Position numbers and translations under genes: made by a program. Under the pieces are notes generated by a model. That model saw only the letters and a list, made by a program, of their open reading frames with translations, was not told the origin of the DNA and searched no databases. This document shows positions 11,546 to 24,400 of a DNA stretch of 64,000 nucleotides, one piece after another; position 1 is the stretch's first letter; each line of letters starts with the position of its first letter. This DNA is from Straminergon stramineum (Eukaryota > Streptophyta > Bryopsida > Hypnales > Calliergonaceae), in NCBI GenBank assembly GCA_963920665.1, contig OY987264.1, positions 22,672,906 to 22,736,905 on the forward strand, read 5' to 3'.

Positions 11546-12139
11546 TCATATAGGCAAGTATCTTTTGGAAAGCTGCTTCCCAGCCACCAATCCCGCAGCA
11601 GCAATGCCCCCAAGCGCTCCCGCAATGGCTGCCGTTCGTGGACCCGCAGCCGCCTTGTACATAACTCCCGTGCCAAGTCCCGCAATAACAGTATTCAACA
11701 TATCATCGCTCCCTCGGTAATGAGAAGCCGTGCTTTCAAAGCCAGCATAAAGAAGCCCTAAGATCCCTACGGTGTTGCCAACAACCCGACCTCTATGCCC
11801 TGACGCATTCAGAAACCGATTGACACGAATCTTCATCGTATCACTCCCTTCCTGCGATCGCAGCCCCTCCACGGCACCCTTGGCACCACCCGCCACGGCT
11901 CCGGTCAAGTACCCACATCCCGTATAATAGGTCAGATTCTCGCTCCAGTTTCGTCTCTGCACCACCGCTTCATCGGGAAACAAATACTCCGGCGCAGAAG
12001 GCAAACGATACACGCTCTCCAACGATTTCAAGTCAGCCGCTCCATAAAGATCCTGGTAGGGATTATACAGTCGGCCCCCCGCACTAGTCTCTTCACCAAA
12101 AATGGTGCCGCTCTCGGGACTGTGCCGCTCGTTGTTCAT
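11546..12139 (-). CDS. TIM23: Mitochondrial import inner membrane translocase subunit TIM23
   Basis: This single-exon gene encodes 197 residues, the usual length of plant TIM23. TIM23 is the channel subunit of the presequence translocase in the mitochondrial inner membrane. The N-terminal intermembrane-space part has the plant signature LYNPYQD (residues 26-32) and YRLPSAPEYLF. The Tim17/22/23 domain follows, with RRNWSENLTYYTGCGYLTGAVAGGAKGAVEGL, then N..L..SG..GR..GN..GI.GL.YAG.ES and Gly-rich helices (AGLGTGVMYKAAAGPR, AGALGGIAAAG). The end KQLSKRYLPI matches the conserved plant C-terminus. The ATG at 12139 is the first Met in the frame and gives the expected N-terminus. An intronless structure is common for this gene in plants. 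It stands alone between repeat-rich regions. Confidence 0.96.
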   Translation of the reverse strand: MNNERHSPESGTIFGEETSAGGRLYNPYQDLYGAADLKSLESVYRLPSAPEYLFPDEAVVQRRNWSENLTYYTGCGYLTGAVAGGAKGAVEGLRSQEGSDTMKIRVNRFLNASGHRGRVVGNTVGILGLLYAGFESTASHYRGSDDMLNTVIAGLGTGVMYKAAAGPRTAAIAGALGGIAAAGLVAGKQLSKRYLPI

Positions 12140-12534
12140 TTTGACTCAAATCAGAACCAAACAAAAGTGCGGAAAAAATCGACAGTCGAAGTTGGAATAA
12201 AAACTAAGAACGTTCAAGGGTCCACGAATCCCCAATACTCAACCCTGGCGCGGCGCCAATCGAGCACTTCCCCTGCGAGACCATGCAAAACACCATCGAG
12301 AGAGCCCTGGGAAACCCTAATTCCATTGAAGAGGAGGAAACCAAAGAGCTGGCGGGCTGGCGGGTGGAATGCGCGTGGAAGCTCCCGGGGTTCTAGAATG
12401 CTCCATTCCTGGGTTCGAATCATGAGAACGTGCCTTTTCGAGGAGTTCCACGGTTTCATCATGCGCCACTTGGCCTTGAAAATTCCGCTCGCACGAGGGG
12501 AACAGTTCACAACCGGAAACCTTGCTTAACCCCT
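12140..12534 (-). promoter_or_regulatory. Upstream region of TIM23
   Basis: This GC-richer segment lies directly upstream of the TIM23 start and probably holds its 5' UTR and promoter. Open frames on both strands (about 98 and 135 codons) have no recognisable domain and are most likely chance frames in GC-rich DNA. A foldback element begins at 12535. Confidence 0.4.
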
Positions 12535-12774
12535 AAGCTACACTAAATAGTGAAATTAGGGTGCCCTATACTAAATAAATATTTACAATTTTTGTACAAG
12601 AATGCACTACTTTCAAATTAAGTATTGTTGTAATTGGGACTCATGAACTTTCAAGTGTACAAATGAAAATATTTGTAGAAGTATTTGTTGACTTTTATGA
12701 CTTGTAAAGTAACTTCCTTGTGGTAAGGCAACCCAATTATTAAGGCAAACTAATTTCACTATTTAGTGTAGCTT
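12535..12774. mobile_element. Foldback/MITE-like element near the TIM23 promoter
   Basis: A perfect 25-bp inverted repeat starts AAGCTACACTAAATAGTG at 12535-12559 and recurs reverse-complemented at 12750-12774. The 240-bp unit has an AT-rich interior without reading frames. I could not define a clear target duplication, so the superfamily is unknown. The size and perfect arms suggest a fairly recent MITE about 400 bp upstream of the TIM23 start codon. Confidence 0.72.
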
Positions 12775-15700
12775 TACCCAATACCAACCCTTGACCCAAT
12801 ACCACATAAATGTACAGTCCTCATTAATTCTAGAGTGAAAATGTAAAACTATAGTACATGTCTTATGTGAAGTTAAGGCATGTACTATTGTCATAAATTC
12901 TCGTCATAGAATCAATGAGGACCCTTCATTTGAGTGGCATTGGATCAAGGGGTGGTAATGGATTTGTCTACCTTAAATGCCCGAGGCACCAAATTCTAGT
13001 GTTAACAATGCTTTGAAGTTTAATTTGTTATATTAAATACAAATTATCACAATCCTTATCACAACCTGTTGACACAAAAATGGTCAAATTTTCATCCCAA
13101 ATATTTCATCTTCAAAGTTTTTAATCCAATCCATATTCTCCTAAGTTCAATTAATGTTCTAGTGCAACAAGTCTGTGCTAATAAAACCTAACTAAATTAC
13201 TATTTTTAGTAGATTATATTAAAAAAAATTGTAGCCAAGTTCTAGCATAAAAAAATCAAGACTCTTCAAAATGAGCCTCAAATATACTAAATCTTGGAGA
13301 AAAAATCACATTAGAAATTCAGTTAAAGAAAATTATAGAAGAGATTTCGAGAAGCTGTGAATTGATTGGAGTCATAAATGTTATGCTCTATAGCCTCATA
13401 TTTTTTGGTGACCCATTTTTTAGATTTGACATGTGAAAAGAAGATTGAAAGACTTCAAATCACTTTTATAGTTTTAACAAGCTCATGATCAAACATTATA
13501 CTTTCAATCCATAAGTGATATTGGGGTTTTTTTCCCATGTGATTTGTAACATGTCTAATTTGAATTTGTATGGTTACTATTTAGAAAAAAATTGATGAAA
13601 CTTTTCAAAATGTTAGCTTTTGGTTCAATTTAGAGCAAATTCAACAAGAAACTCTAAAAAAGCCTTAGGCATTAAGGGTTTAATGTTTTGTAATAAAAAA
13701 AATTTAAGAATAAATTTTTATGTGAAATCATGTTACCAAATCTTAAAATCATTTAGTGAGGTCATGTGAATTTTTTATTAATTAGCAAACTTGGGCAAAA
13801 AGATAGAAAAGATGAAATTTGAGGGGGATTTTCTTAACTCATTTTTTAGCACAAAATGACAAATGACAACCATTAAACAAAGATGAAATTACCAAAAATT
13901 GAATGAGTAAGTAACAATATGTAATTGAACAAGTGAAGTTTCTATAGTGAATAATGTAGTTGAGCTTTGTCTAGCTTATTGGTTTTTGTATACACAATCT
14001 CTTATGGTTCAAATGTAAAAGGAATTGAACAACAAATTAAGGCAAACATCTCCCAAACACACAAAGTATGTATTTTCATCCATCTAAATCGTTGTAGGTT
14101 CTTGTGCTAGTTCTCTATCATGTGGTAAAGATTTGAAGGACATTGCATTGCAAATACTCTAAAATACCAAGGACAAAAAAATGTTTCACCTCAAAAAGTA
14201 ACTTGAAAGGTTATTTCAAGTTCCAAAAATGACCCCTCAAAATCAACTTCCAATGAATAAGTAAAAAAATATAATATAATATACTTGAAATATCTCCACA
14301 TTTAGAACTTAATGTCTTGAACTTAGGGGAAAAATGGTCTTATAAAATAACAAAAATATTCAATCATTCTACAATTCATTTTCAAAGATTTTTTATTTTT
14401 TATTTTTAAAAATTAATGATAAACATTTTTCGAATGTAGTTGGAGATCCAATCCATAGGACTGGATCTATGAATCATATTTTACAACTTTTATTTACAAG
14501 TCACTATAAAATTATTCCTCAAAGTAAAATTTCATGATACATCTTCACATTTTTGGAAATTTAGACTACCTTCTAGTCCTCAATGACTTAAGATTCAATT
14601 AGAATATTATCTGAGAACCCATTTTACTTGTTTAATATTATTCATAACATTGTTTCAACAACAAAATCCTAGATGTCTTTGAGGCCATACAATTAACCCC
14701 TAAAAGCCAAGGCCTTTGGGGATCTGAAAATATCATTGCTTTTGAAGCGTTATTGATCTATATGCCACCAAGGAATAGAAATATCAATTGTACAATCTTG
14801 TAGTGCATGAGTTGTAGATGACGTGAATAAAATTTGAAGTCATTTGGCCACAAAGATTGCAAGATTATAATGTTTTCTTGTTGAAAAAGGATGCTGAAAT
14901 TTTTCCTAGAATCACATTTGGAGGTGAAATTCGATTTCTAAAACTTCTCAAATGAAAAATATGATCTCTGAAGTGATTCAAAATCATCATACAAAGACAT
15001 TGTTGAAAGAAAATATCATTCAATTGATTCATAAAGTGTGCTACATAGCTTCGAAATGTCAAAAAATAGCAAAAGAAGTTGCAAAAAGTACATCTAAAGG
15101 CAAAAATTTGTGTCTAGAAAACTGCTTCTCAATCACTCATTACCTCTCAGATTGATATGAAATTTTAGTCACACAAATAGATTGATATGGGCAAATTTTC
15201 TAAAAAATCTTGTTGAAAACAGACATTGTATGAAGAAGAAGAAAGTTGCCGAAGTTCACTATAATAAAAAATGTCCAGATTTTGAGCTTCAAATTGCTCC
15301 CAAACATTCAAAACAACTTCGATTTACATGAAAGAATTACTTCAATAATTAGACTTCAAGGTAATTGTAATTCAACAAATTTTTTCTTGAAAACTAACAC
15401 TAGATGAAGGAAATACAAGCCCCCAAAGTTACAACCATCAAATGCAGTTTAGTGAACTCAAATTGAACCTATGAACTTTGATTGGCTTCCAAAACGTCAA
15501 TACATCTTGGATTGATTAAAAAATTCTACCACACAAACTAGAAGAGAGAGTGCACATTTTCCAACAAGTTTTATTGAATTCGGACATTGGATGCAAAAGT
15601 TACATCACTTTGAATTGGCCTCAAACTTTATGAGGACACCTTTGGTCCCTTCAGGCGTTTCAGGGTTAAAGATTTAATGATTTAAACTCAAATGGCATAC

Positions 15701-16985
15701 AATTAGGCTATTATTGTTCATGCTTCCATGATCCAAAGCATATTGTTGATCTTTCTACATTATTAGTTTTTTTATAGTTGTATTAAAGCCTTGGGCATGC
15801 CCATTTCTCCTATATGTTTGACTTAGTGGTTGAATTTTCAATATCTAACAATGGAAAAAAAATCTTGGTATTTATTGTAGTAAAAATCCATGGGGGGTGA
15901 ATAATTCCATCTATGTTATTTATATTAGAGAGGGTTTATTTGGATCAAATTATGAAGAAAATTTTCTTGTCATCGTCAATGAGGGAATTTTTTTAATTTA
16001 AATGAAATTAAAATTTGGTGTATTTGTGTGTTTGCAATGTTTCTTCTTTTGTTGACAACCAACAACAAATTTTTAAAAATAAATATAAAAATTGATCTCT
16101 CTTCTTTACAACACAATCATTAATAGTCTTCTAGAACAACATAAATTCCTAAAGTTATATTATGTGAAGATGCTAAAATTTCTAGTCACAAGATACTATT
16201 TATTGCCTCTTGTTAATGGCTATTTATGGTCATAGGTTGTTATAGTGTCTACCTTTAAAGAGAAGTAATGAGGACCAAGGATCCTAGAACTACTTCAAGG
16301 AAATTAGCCAAATGTTCATTTTTGGAAGATTTTTTTGAATTTAACACTGAGGGCATGAAGAAATTATGTAGCAATTGAGCGAAATTTAGCCAATTTGGGG
16401 ATTGTTGATGAGGCAAAACCTTGTCTATCTTTGTTTGTGTTGAATAGGCAATATCCAATGAGACTTGATAGCAAGTGTAAGTGGAACTAACTTAGTTTCC
16501 CAAATTGCATGTTCAAAATTAAAACTCTAGGTAAACAAAAGGTTCAAATTTTAGGAAAAAAATTATATTTGAAGTAAAATTACAAGGAATAACCAAAGAA
16601 TATTAAAGAAAAATTCATTTATAAGAGAAAACTATAGATATTGGCTAGCTTGGTTTGATCTCTCTCTAAACACTAGACATAACAAGTCGAATTACTCCAA
16701 TGAAGGAACTCTTTATTATTAGAGTTAATTGTAAAGTTCTTTGTAGTTTATACAAGGTTGTTAGAGGAAGAGGCTCTATAGTTTGTAAAGGGTTATTAAC
16801 TAGAAATAATACAAACGTGACTTATTGAAACACAACACCAAACTCCATTTGACCCCAAGTTTTGAATGATGCTTCAAAGAGTTTCCGGGGTGTTTTTCCT
16901 CTAAAATCTTCAAACTCTGACTCTTGATCTCTCATTTCAAGTACTTTTAACTCTATTATGTTACAAAGATTGTCTTGTGGCCAAT

Positions 16986-17010
16986 TCTTCTTCTTCTTCT
17001 TCTTCTTCTT
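16986..17010 (+). repeat. TTC microsatellite
   Basis: About eight uninterrupted TTC units are visible. No coding context is apparent. Confidence 0.9.
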
Positions 17011-17089
17011 TAGTCAATTGCATTACCCATGTTTTTAATCATCGGGAAACTATCCTATTTACTTTTGCAAAAAAGATCAAACCATTTGA

Positions 17090-18060
17090 TTTTATAACCT
17101 TTGATGTGGCAACACCATACCCTTTCTTTTAGGAGGCTTTATGCATTTTAATGTAGTCCTTGCCGGATCTCCTACAATTTCAGCACATATATATTATTAT
17201 ATGCCCTTAGTGGCCTTTTTTGAGGACACATTTCTTTAATTTGGCTTCAATTCCATATCCACATGGAACATAAGGGACAAATTTTAAACATATAAACCTA
17301 AACATATTGGCTATCTTCACTAAGATATACTTGTACTTCCACCATATGATATGGCCAACCCTATAGTATTCTGGTTTATCAAATAGCCTTTCTAATGGAC
17401 AGTACTATCTCCCACCCACCCACTAAGAGTGAGTGTTTATATTGGCTAATACCTTCATTGCTTGACATAATGATTAGGTGTAACTACCCCATTATGGCCA
17501 TCCCTATGGGTTCTCCCTCCCAAATTCAAATTAGTGAGTTTATAGTGGTTTCTTTACCTAAGTGCTTCCCTATCTCACTGTGACGATTTGTTTTTGGAGG
17601 TTGTTGTGCTTTCATGTGGTATATCCTTGTGGGCGATTCTTGTACTTCAAGTATTAGCACTACATTGAAATGACAAAGGTCATTGGTTTACTTGGACTAT
17701 GTTGAGGATGTTACTTGCTTTACATATTTCTGTTGGCCGTTTTGTGATTTTTGTTCTCCTTTTTGGTTTTTGCAAGATCTATGACATAGATAGCAATTGG
17801 CTGCAGCTGAAGACACATGTTATATCCTCACTAACATTACATTGGATTGTTTTGTGTATTGGGACGGGTACAAGTGAGGCTCAGCCTTCAGGTCTTGGAC
17901 TCCCATTTTTGGATTTCAAGGAAGAAGACATTTTTTCAAGCACTGGACACTTAGTCATACTATTGTACTTTTTTATGAATATTTGTATTTGGCTAGTTTT
18001 GGGAGAACAAATTGGTCTATTTATTTGACCTCCAAAATAGTATTCTATCATTGATACTAT
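17090..18060 (+). repeat. Diverged ~1-kb direct repeat, left copy
   Basis: This segment matches 26220-27110 in the same orientation over nearly its whole length. Shared blocks include 'gatgtggcaacacca' or 'gatgtggaaatacca', 'taactacccc.attatggcca', 'ctccctccca', 'gacatagatagcaattgg', 'gctgaagacac' and 'attgggacgggta'. By eye the identity is about 70-75 %. No reading frame is conserved between the copies. They flank the large transposon but are far more diverged than its inverted repeats, so they predate it. Confidence 0.8.
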
Positions 18061-18183
18061 GTTATGGACAACTTGTGAATTACTAAACTCTAATTCTTAA
18101 GTACAACTTGTAACTTGACAAGATATATCTTAGCTTTTGAAAAGACATATCTGGATTCTTATTTTGGTAACAAGTTAGGTAGT

Positions 18184-18191
18184 GACAAGAT
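18184..18191 (+). repeat. Target site duplication of the large transposon (left)
   Basis: GACAAGAT at 18184-18191 is repeated exactly at 26104-26111, immediately outside the two inverted repeats. Confidence 0.92.
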
Positions 18192-18218
18192 CCCGGGTAC
18201 GCAACTCCCATATTATAT
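18192..18218 (+). repeat. Left terminal inverted repeat (27 bp)
   Basis: It starts CCCGGGTACGCAACTCCC and is identical over 27 bp to the reverse complement of 26077-26103. The two ends diverge immediately after this. Confidence 0.95.
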
Positions 18219-21200
18219 GGCCATGATTATAATCACTTATAATGCATTTTAGTACAATCTCAAGGGATATAATTTGTTTTAATGTAGAAAACTCTTGTAG
18301 CCCTTTCAACAAGGAATCCAAAAATGTAATTATATACATGAAATGGATATTTTTGAGGATAAAAATAGCATTAAAAACCTAATTATATGAGTATTTTTAA
18401 TACATGTATCATAGGCCGAGCTACCCAACTTTTAGGGCTTTCTCATAAAAATTTAAGATTTTTATATTATAAATAATACATTGAAAATGAATTTTAATTT
18501 TAATTGGAGGGAACTTTTTGAATGAATTTTTTAAAATTATACATAGGGAACTTTTGAGTGTGATGGTTGAACTAGAAGATTATTCATTTATGTTAGAATA
18601 TTGTTGAGGTAGGTGTTATTTATGACCAAATATTTCATATTGTATCCAATGTATTTCAAGAATATGATAGCTAGCAGTAATGGACCCTAGGTAGTTGAAG
18701 GTCATTCCAAGGGAGCAACAGGTGTACTCTAAACCATAGTGCCGTTGCTATTTAGGTCTTCTTCTCTCTCTTGTCCATTTTTCCGCCATGTTTTTCTGCT
18801 GAGTTTTACTACCGCATTGTCTCTCTCATTTCTCTGTCGTCATTCTCCCATTTTTTTGGTGGACCACTGTCTTTGATTTGGAAGGGTGTTGCCAACATTT
18901 TTTGAGGTTGCATTCCATTTGGCAATTGTTGTGGAGGATCACACTTGGAGCATTGCCATAGAGTGTTGCTGTGGAGGATCTTGTTTGGTGATCATACATT
19001 TACATTCTTGATCAAAACTCAAAGATCTGCATCTCATGCGTAAACTTCCATCTCTGTCCTCCCTTATGGGTTTAGGTTTGTGTTTTTGAACCAGCTTGTG
19101 CAGCTTTTACATTTGCCGATTGGATCACTGTTTCTAGGGCATGCCTATTTGGCTTTGATTTTTAGCTTTATGATGGCCAGGCTCAATCGAGCATTGCATG
19201 AGGGTATTGATTGACTTGGCCTTCTTGGGTTCCTGATTCTTATGCTCCTTTTCTCACTCCTTTTGAAGTTGCAACCTTGTACTTTTAGGTCCATTGAACA
19301 TTGGTTTGTTCCATATTTGGGTTTGTCTTGTTGTTGACTTGATGTTTAGAGATGGAGTTTAAAGCTTGTTGGGTCTGGTGTTGTTTCCCATTGGTACGAA
19401 CATGACCTTGATAAAACTCTCATTGGTATATACTTCCCAAGGAAGATTAGATCTACTTCAGATTAGATTTGAGGTTTATGAGTGCCATCAACATATTGCC
19501 CCCACATTGTTTGGAATTGGTTGTCATTGAAGCTGAGCATTTCAAAAGGAGTACACAGTTCAAATTTTTTTTGAGCCGAGCCTATTGCTTGATGCTCTTG
19601 ACATCTTCATGGAGTAGAGATTGCAAAGTTGGCATGGTTAATTTTTTTTTCTCAGGGTTAGTTAATCCTTGTTTACTGCACATTGAGTGCAGTATCACCT
19701 ATCAATCAATGTGCAATATTGCATTCCTTTTTTTCTCTGTTCCGCTTGCAATTTCATGATTCTTGATTTGTTTTAGAACATGATTAGGATGACTATGCAA
19801 CTTTGGTTTCTCTGTTCTACACTTCTACTTCCACTTTTATAATTATTGATTTGATTTAGAACGTGATCAGGAGAGTGATCAGGAACATGATTATGAGCTT
19901 GATCATGTTTGATTAAAATATTTGTCAACCATTTGTTGAACTAGTGAGTCTAGTCTGATTTGTGTTAGTTTGAGACCTTTGATCTGTAGTTTGAGATCTC
20001 TAATCCTAGCACTTGAATCTCATGCTTACTTTTGTGAATCTTAACAAATATGATCCTTAGTCGATGATGTGCAGTTTCAACTTAAACTAATTTCAGGCTT
20101 CCATTGTCATTTCATTCTTATAGGGGGCCCTGGCAGTTGGAAACGGAGCTTAGCTTGATTGGAGAATTTTAACTCTACTTGTCAAGGTGTCTGAGAGACT
20201 GAAATTCTATTGATTGCTACTGTCAACGACTTGTGGGACAAGAATCTTATTAGGTAAGCAAGCCCATGTGAAATTTCAGTACTAGCTAAGGTAGTTTGCT
20301 CATAAACTGTGCATTTAAGGGCTGGTCGGCCTTTTCGATGGTTCTTAGATGCACGAAATTATTTTTTTCTTATTTTTCACTTGAAGAAAAATTGACGCGG
20401 AATCTAACCCAAGTGGTTTCATATTTTTCGGAGCATTTTTGAATTACTTACGAATTTCTAAAGAATTCTGCCATAGGTATCTATTTCTTCATCGTAGGCC
20501 TTACAAAACCCACACATGCATAGTCTGAAAAAAGATATGGCTTCACCAAAAACAAGTACTGCAGCATGTAGAAAGTAATAGACATGACCATATATAAGTT
20601 GACAATGAAGGAACTTGAACAATTAGGAAATTGATCAGCTATGGACTTGAATCAATGAATCAGGTAGAAACTTGAACTTGAATCCTTACTCAATTATTGA
20701 TGTTCAGAGTATGACCAACTGATTGGTTAAGTATGACTAAGTAATTCAGTTTTTTATTTAGTGTTTTTATTGATGGAAGTGTTGATGGATGTGTTGATTT
20801 GGTAACTCATCATTGGCATTGTTTTTTGATTTTTCAGAACATTCTGCATTTTCATTACTGCATTGTTTGATCTACAAAAGACATTGATTTTAAAGTTACT
20901 ACATCATGATCAAGTTTCAACATCAAGTTTCAAGAGGTTGCTACATTCAGGTGCTGAAGCCCACCTTAAGAACTTTTTTGTCCCATTCTTGTCCCTTTTC
21001 AAGAACTTTTTCTGAAGTGGTTGTTTTCTTCTTTTTCTCTAGAGCCTCTTGGTTGCATGAAAAATCTCACTACAGGCCTTATGTTTTATAGTAGTTTTGA
21101 GTATGTCCTATGTAGACTTCTTGTTCAAATCTATTTGTTTTAGGATCACCACAAGTAAAATTTGATCCCATTTGAATTATTTCTTCTACAATATGATCCA

Positions 21201-21480
21201 TTCAATTTGCCATTTTGAAACCATTAATCCTTGGTCCTATAGGGATTGAAGTCCAGCCCATGGCTATAGAAATTGATATTGTTTAGGATACAAAAAAAGC
21301 ATATCTTATTATCAGGAGGTTTTAAAAGAAGTTTTATTAATTTCCTGTGTTTATTTTCATAATGCAGATGTGGTGATACTATTGGTGTGTTGCTCTTTGG
21401 TGATCCTCTTCAAATTGGGCTATATTGGAACATACCAAATCTCATTCTTGTTTGGAAATAAGGTTTCCAAAGAGTTGAAG
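18219..21480 (+). other. Leader region of the large transposon
   Basis: No substantial protein-coding frame is visible in this 3.2 kb. The part from about 18,750 is pyrimidine-rich like a plant 5' UTR, a donor-like GTAAGC occurs near 20,252, and a strong polypyrimidine tract ends in TGCAG at about 21,367. This suggests one or more non-coding 5' exons spliced to the exon that carries the start at 21481. Positions about 20,330-20,470 resemble 33,880-33,990 outside the element. Confidence 0.4.
20330..20470 (+). repeat. Dispersed repeat fragment shared with 33,880-33,990
   Basis: Both places contain 'gaagaaaaat..' or 'gaaagaaaaat..', followed by 'atctaacccaagt.gtttcatat.tttt.ggagc' and 'gaatta.tta.gaattt'. 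The match is in the same orientation. It could be an older insertion carried within the transposon. Confidence 0.65.
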
Positions 21481-24400
21481 ATGGATGGTGTTAAATTCCT
21501 AGAGTGCAAGCGTCTCACAGGTTGCAATGGAGATGGTTGTTTGTTGTTTGACCCTTCAGATGAAAACCCCTTGTTTTGTGATTGTTGCTCTTGTCATAGA
21601 AGCTTTCACCTTGCAATTTTTGATAGACCTCCAAGTAGTGGTGCTTGTGTAAAGAAACACAATGGTGGGGTTGATGGTTGCCAATTGTTTCATGCTAATG
21701 TGGCCAATGCCCGTAAATGTGGTGCATGTGGGTGCCACAGATCGTTACATCAGCCTCAACCATTAACCTCACCATCATGTTCACATCAAATTACACGGAA
21801 TTCTGTTGTAAGCACTGCTCTTTCATCACAGGGTGATATTTTATTGATGGATGATGATGATGAATGTTTGAAAGAACCTGTAACTAAGAAGCTGAGAGTA
21901 AATGATGGTTCATCTAATGTCAATGGTACTCCACTTCCTTTTGCCAAGGTTAAATTGGAGTTTCCTATGAGTGACACTAACTGTGAGGTCATAGAAATGG
22001 GTGTTAGTAATAGCTTGGAGGTTGATATGATTGGCATACCTAAAAAGCTGCAGAAGAATTGGGAATTATTAGTGAAGAAATATCCTGAATGTGACTTTGG
22101 TAGCTTTGTTCCTTGCCTTTCCAAGGATGTAAAGAAGGGTTTGTCAACTTGGATAATTTGGTGTGATCCATGTCAAAAGGAAATGTGCATTAATCCAGGG
22201 AAGTCTTTTAACTTGTCAAACTTTGAAATACATCTCCAACCCAAATTATCTCTCAAACATGGAGTCCCTAGTGATAAATCAAAGCATGAGATGGCTTTGT
22301 TGGAACAAAGGAGAGTGGCTAAGTCCAAGTTGAAAGCTACTACAACTATTGAACTCACTGAATTGAAGAGGAGATCTTGGATAGTGAAGCATGCTTCAGA
22401 AGGTAATTATATTATTCCCTTCAATTTTGGACAAAGTATTTTTCTTTTCTCATGTATAATTCTAATGACAGTTTCTGTGGTTATATCTCAGGGGCTGTAA
22501 TGATTGATGACAATAATTGGAGGTGCACAATATGTGATTACAAGGGAAGGTTTGGGCAAGGGGATACAATTAGTGTTCACATGAAAGGAGTAGTACACAT
22601 ACAATCAATGAAAAACAAGGATGTTGCTGGTGGAAGAGGTAACCAACTTACCATTGCTGCTTCTCTAGCAAAGGGGGTCAGATCAGGAGCAGTTGAGTAT
22701 CCTCCATCTTTTATCCCTAATCCTATTGATATTCCACATCATGTATTATTGAGTTACATTGAAAAAAACGTTTGCCATGGATTCTACAACAAGTCATTAG
22801 TCATAATGAATGAGGTGGTAGATTGTAGCTTATTACTAAATGATCTTCATATTGGATCATTGTGGTACCCTGATCCACACTATTCTCAATGTATTGAGAA
22901 AAATAATGAAACTCTCCACATTAAAGGGACATTTAGGCATGTTGATTGTTCTATCATGTTTTGTAAAATGTGTCCCTTGATCCCAAAAGTAGATGACTTC
23001 AGAAAAAGAGCTTGGCGTTCAAGTCATGCAGTAGTTCCTAGAGGAGAACGATGCATGCAAAGGGGTACACATTTTGATTATCTTCAATATGAAGAATTGA
23101 TCACCTCAGCTAGAGAGTGGGAGAAGAGAGCTGATGCATGTAGTGGCCAAGTTTTTATGCTGAATTTAGCTTTGACTAGAGCAAAAACAACTAATCAATA
23201 TCTTCAACATAAATTGAAGACTACTTTGATTGAAGGCTCACTCCCTGAAATAGCAGAGCTTTTTAGGAAGGCTGCAAATTCTGGGGCCTTCCAAAAAAGG
23301 TCCACTTTGTATAATCTTTTGTTTGATACAGCCTCTAATTTGCTATCTGTTCATAAATGTGGTGGAGATGGCCATGGAAAGAGGTACCATCCAAGCACTG
23401 TGAAATTATTTGAGGTAGTTCACAATTTTGGTGGGGCTTCCACACACAATTTTATTTCTTCCAATTTGTTAGGACCAGTTATAAACACTAGCCAAAAGAT
23501 ATATAAAAGTGAGGGATTTTTGTATTCAGTTGGTCTAAATGAAGAAACATTTATTCATTTGTCATCAATACTAACAAAGTGCAAAGCCAAACTTGGAATT
23601 TCAGGCCCTATTCCTTTTGAATGCTCTGAAGATGAAACCACTTGTGTTGCATTAGCAACTCTATATAGGCGCAATGACTTCATAGATGGTTTTTGTGGAA
23701 CCAAAGCTTCTTCTGAAACTCCTCATAAGTGTTCATTTGATCCTAAACCTTCAGCTGCTAGTTTTGAGTCAATTACAGATGCTTTTTCAAGCTTGGAGGT
23801 TGGCAACATGTGTCGTGTATTAGTGACAAACCCTTTGGTCAAAGGAATGCCTAGATTGATCTATGGAATATTAACCACATGCAATAAGTTTGATGCCACC
23901 CAGGTTCAGTTGCAATGGACACGTGTTGCAGCTTTGCACAAGAAGCATCTTGAAGAGGTTGTTGGTCCTCTTAGAGGGCATGCAAGTGATGGTGATACAA
24001 GGATGAGAAAACTAATGTTGGAGAGCATTTACAAGGGTACATTTGGACTGAATGAAGATGGCTTCTTGATGAAGTCAGAGGTTGTTGATGGACATCCATT
24101 AATCATGGTACAAGATCCAATACATGTAGGTAAGAAACTTCGAAATCCTTTGTTGAGTCCTCGAAGGACAATATTTTGGGGTCATTTTTTGGCTCACAAA
24201 AACCATTTGCAATTGGTCACGGAATTGTTTACTAGAGATGAGCATGGTTTGTTGGATGAAGATATAAATGTAAAGGACAAGCAAAATTATCCAGCTGTAC
24301 AACGTATTTCATTTCCTCAAGTTAGAGCATGTTTAGAAAAATTACATGCAGGAGTAGTTGTAAAAGGGGTCTTCAGGAAGGAATGTGTGTTGGGTACAAT

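Larger units (their letters stand above)
12775..18183. other. AT-rich intergenic repeat DNA
   Basis: No gene is supported here. The stretch is AT-rich, with many A/T runs and phrases that recur elsewhere in the window; for example 14690-14740 resembles 280-330 and 43870-43920. A TTC microsatellite lies at about 16986-17010. From about 17090 the sequence is the left copy of a diverged 1-kb repeat whose partner lies right of the large transposon. It ends at the 8-bp target duplication (18184-18191). Confidence 0.5.

Noticed and set aside
12122..12529. Open frames on both strands upstream of TIM23
   Set aside because: They overlap each other and the TIM23 leader, lack motifs and occur in GC-rich DNA where stops are rare.
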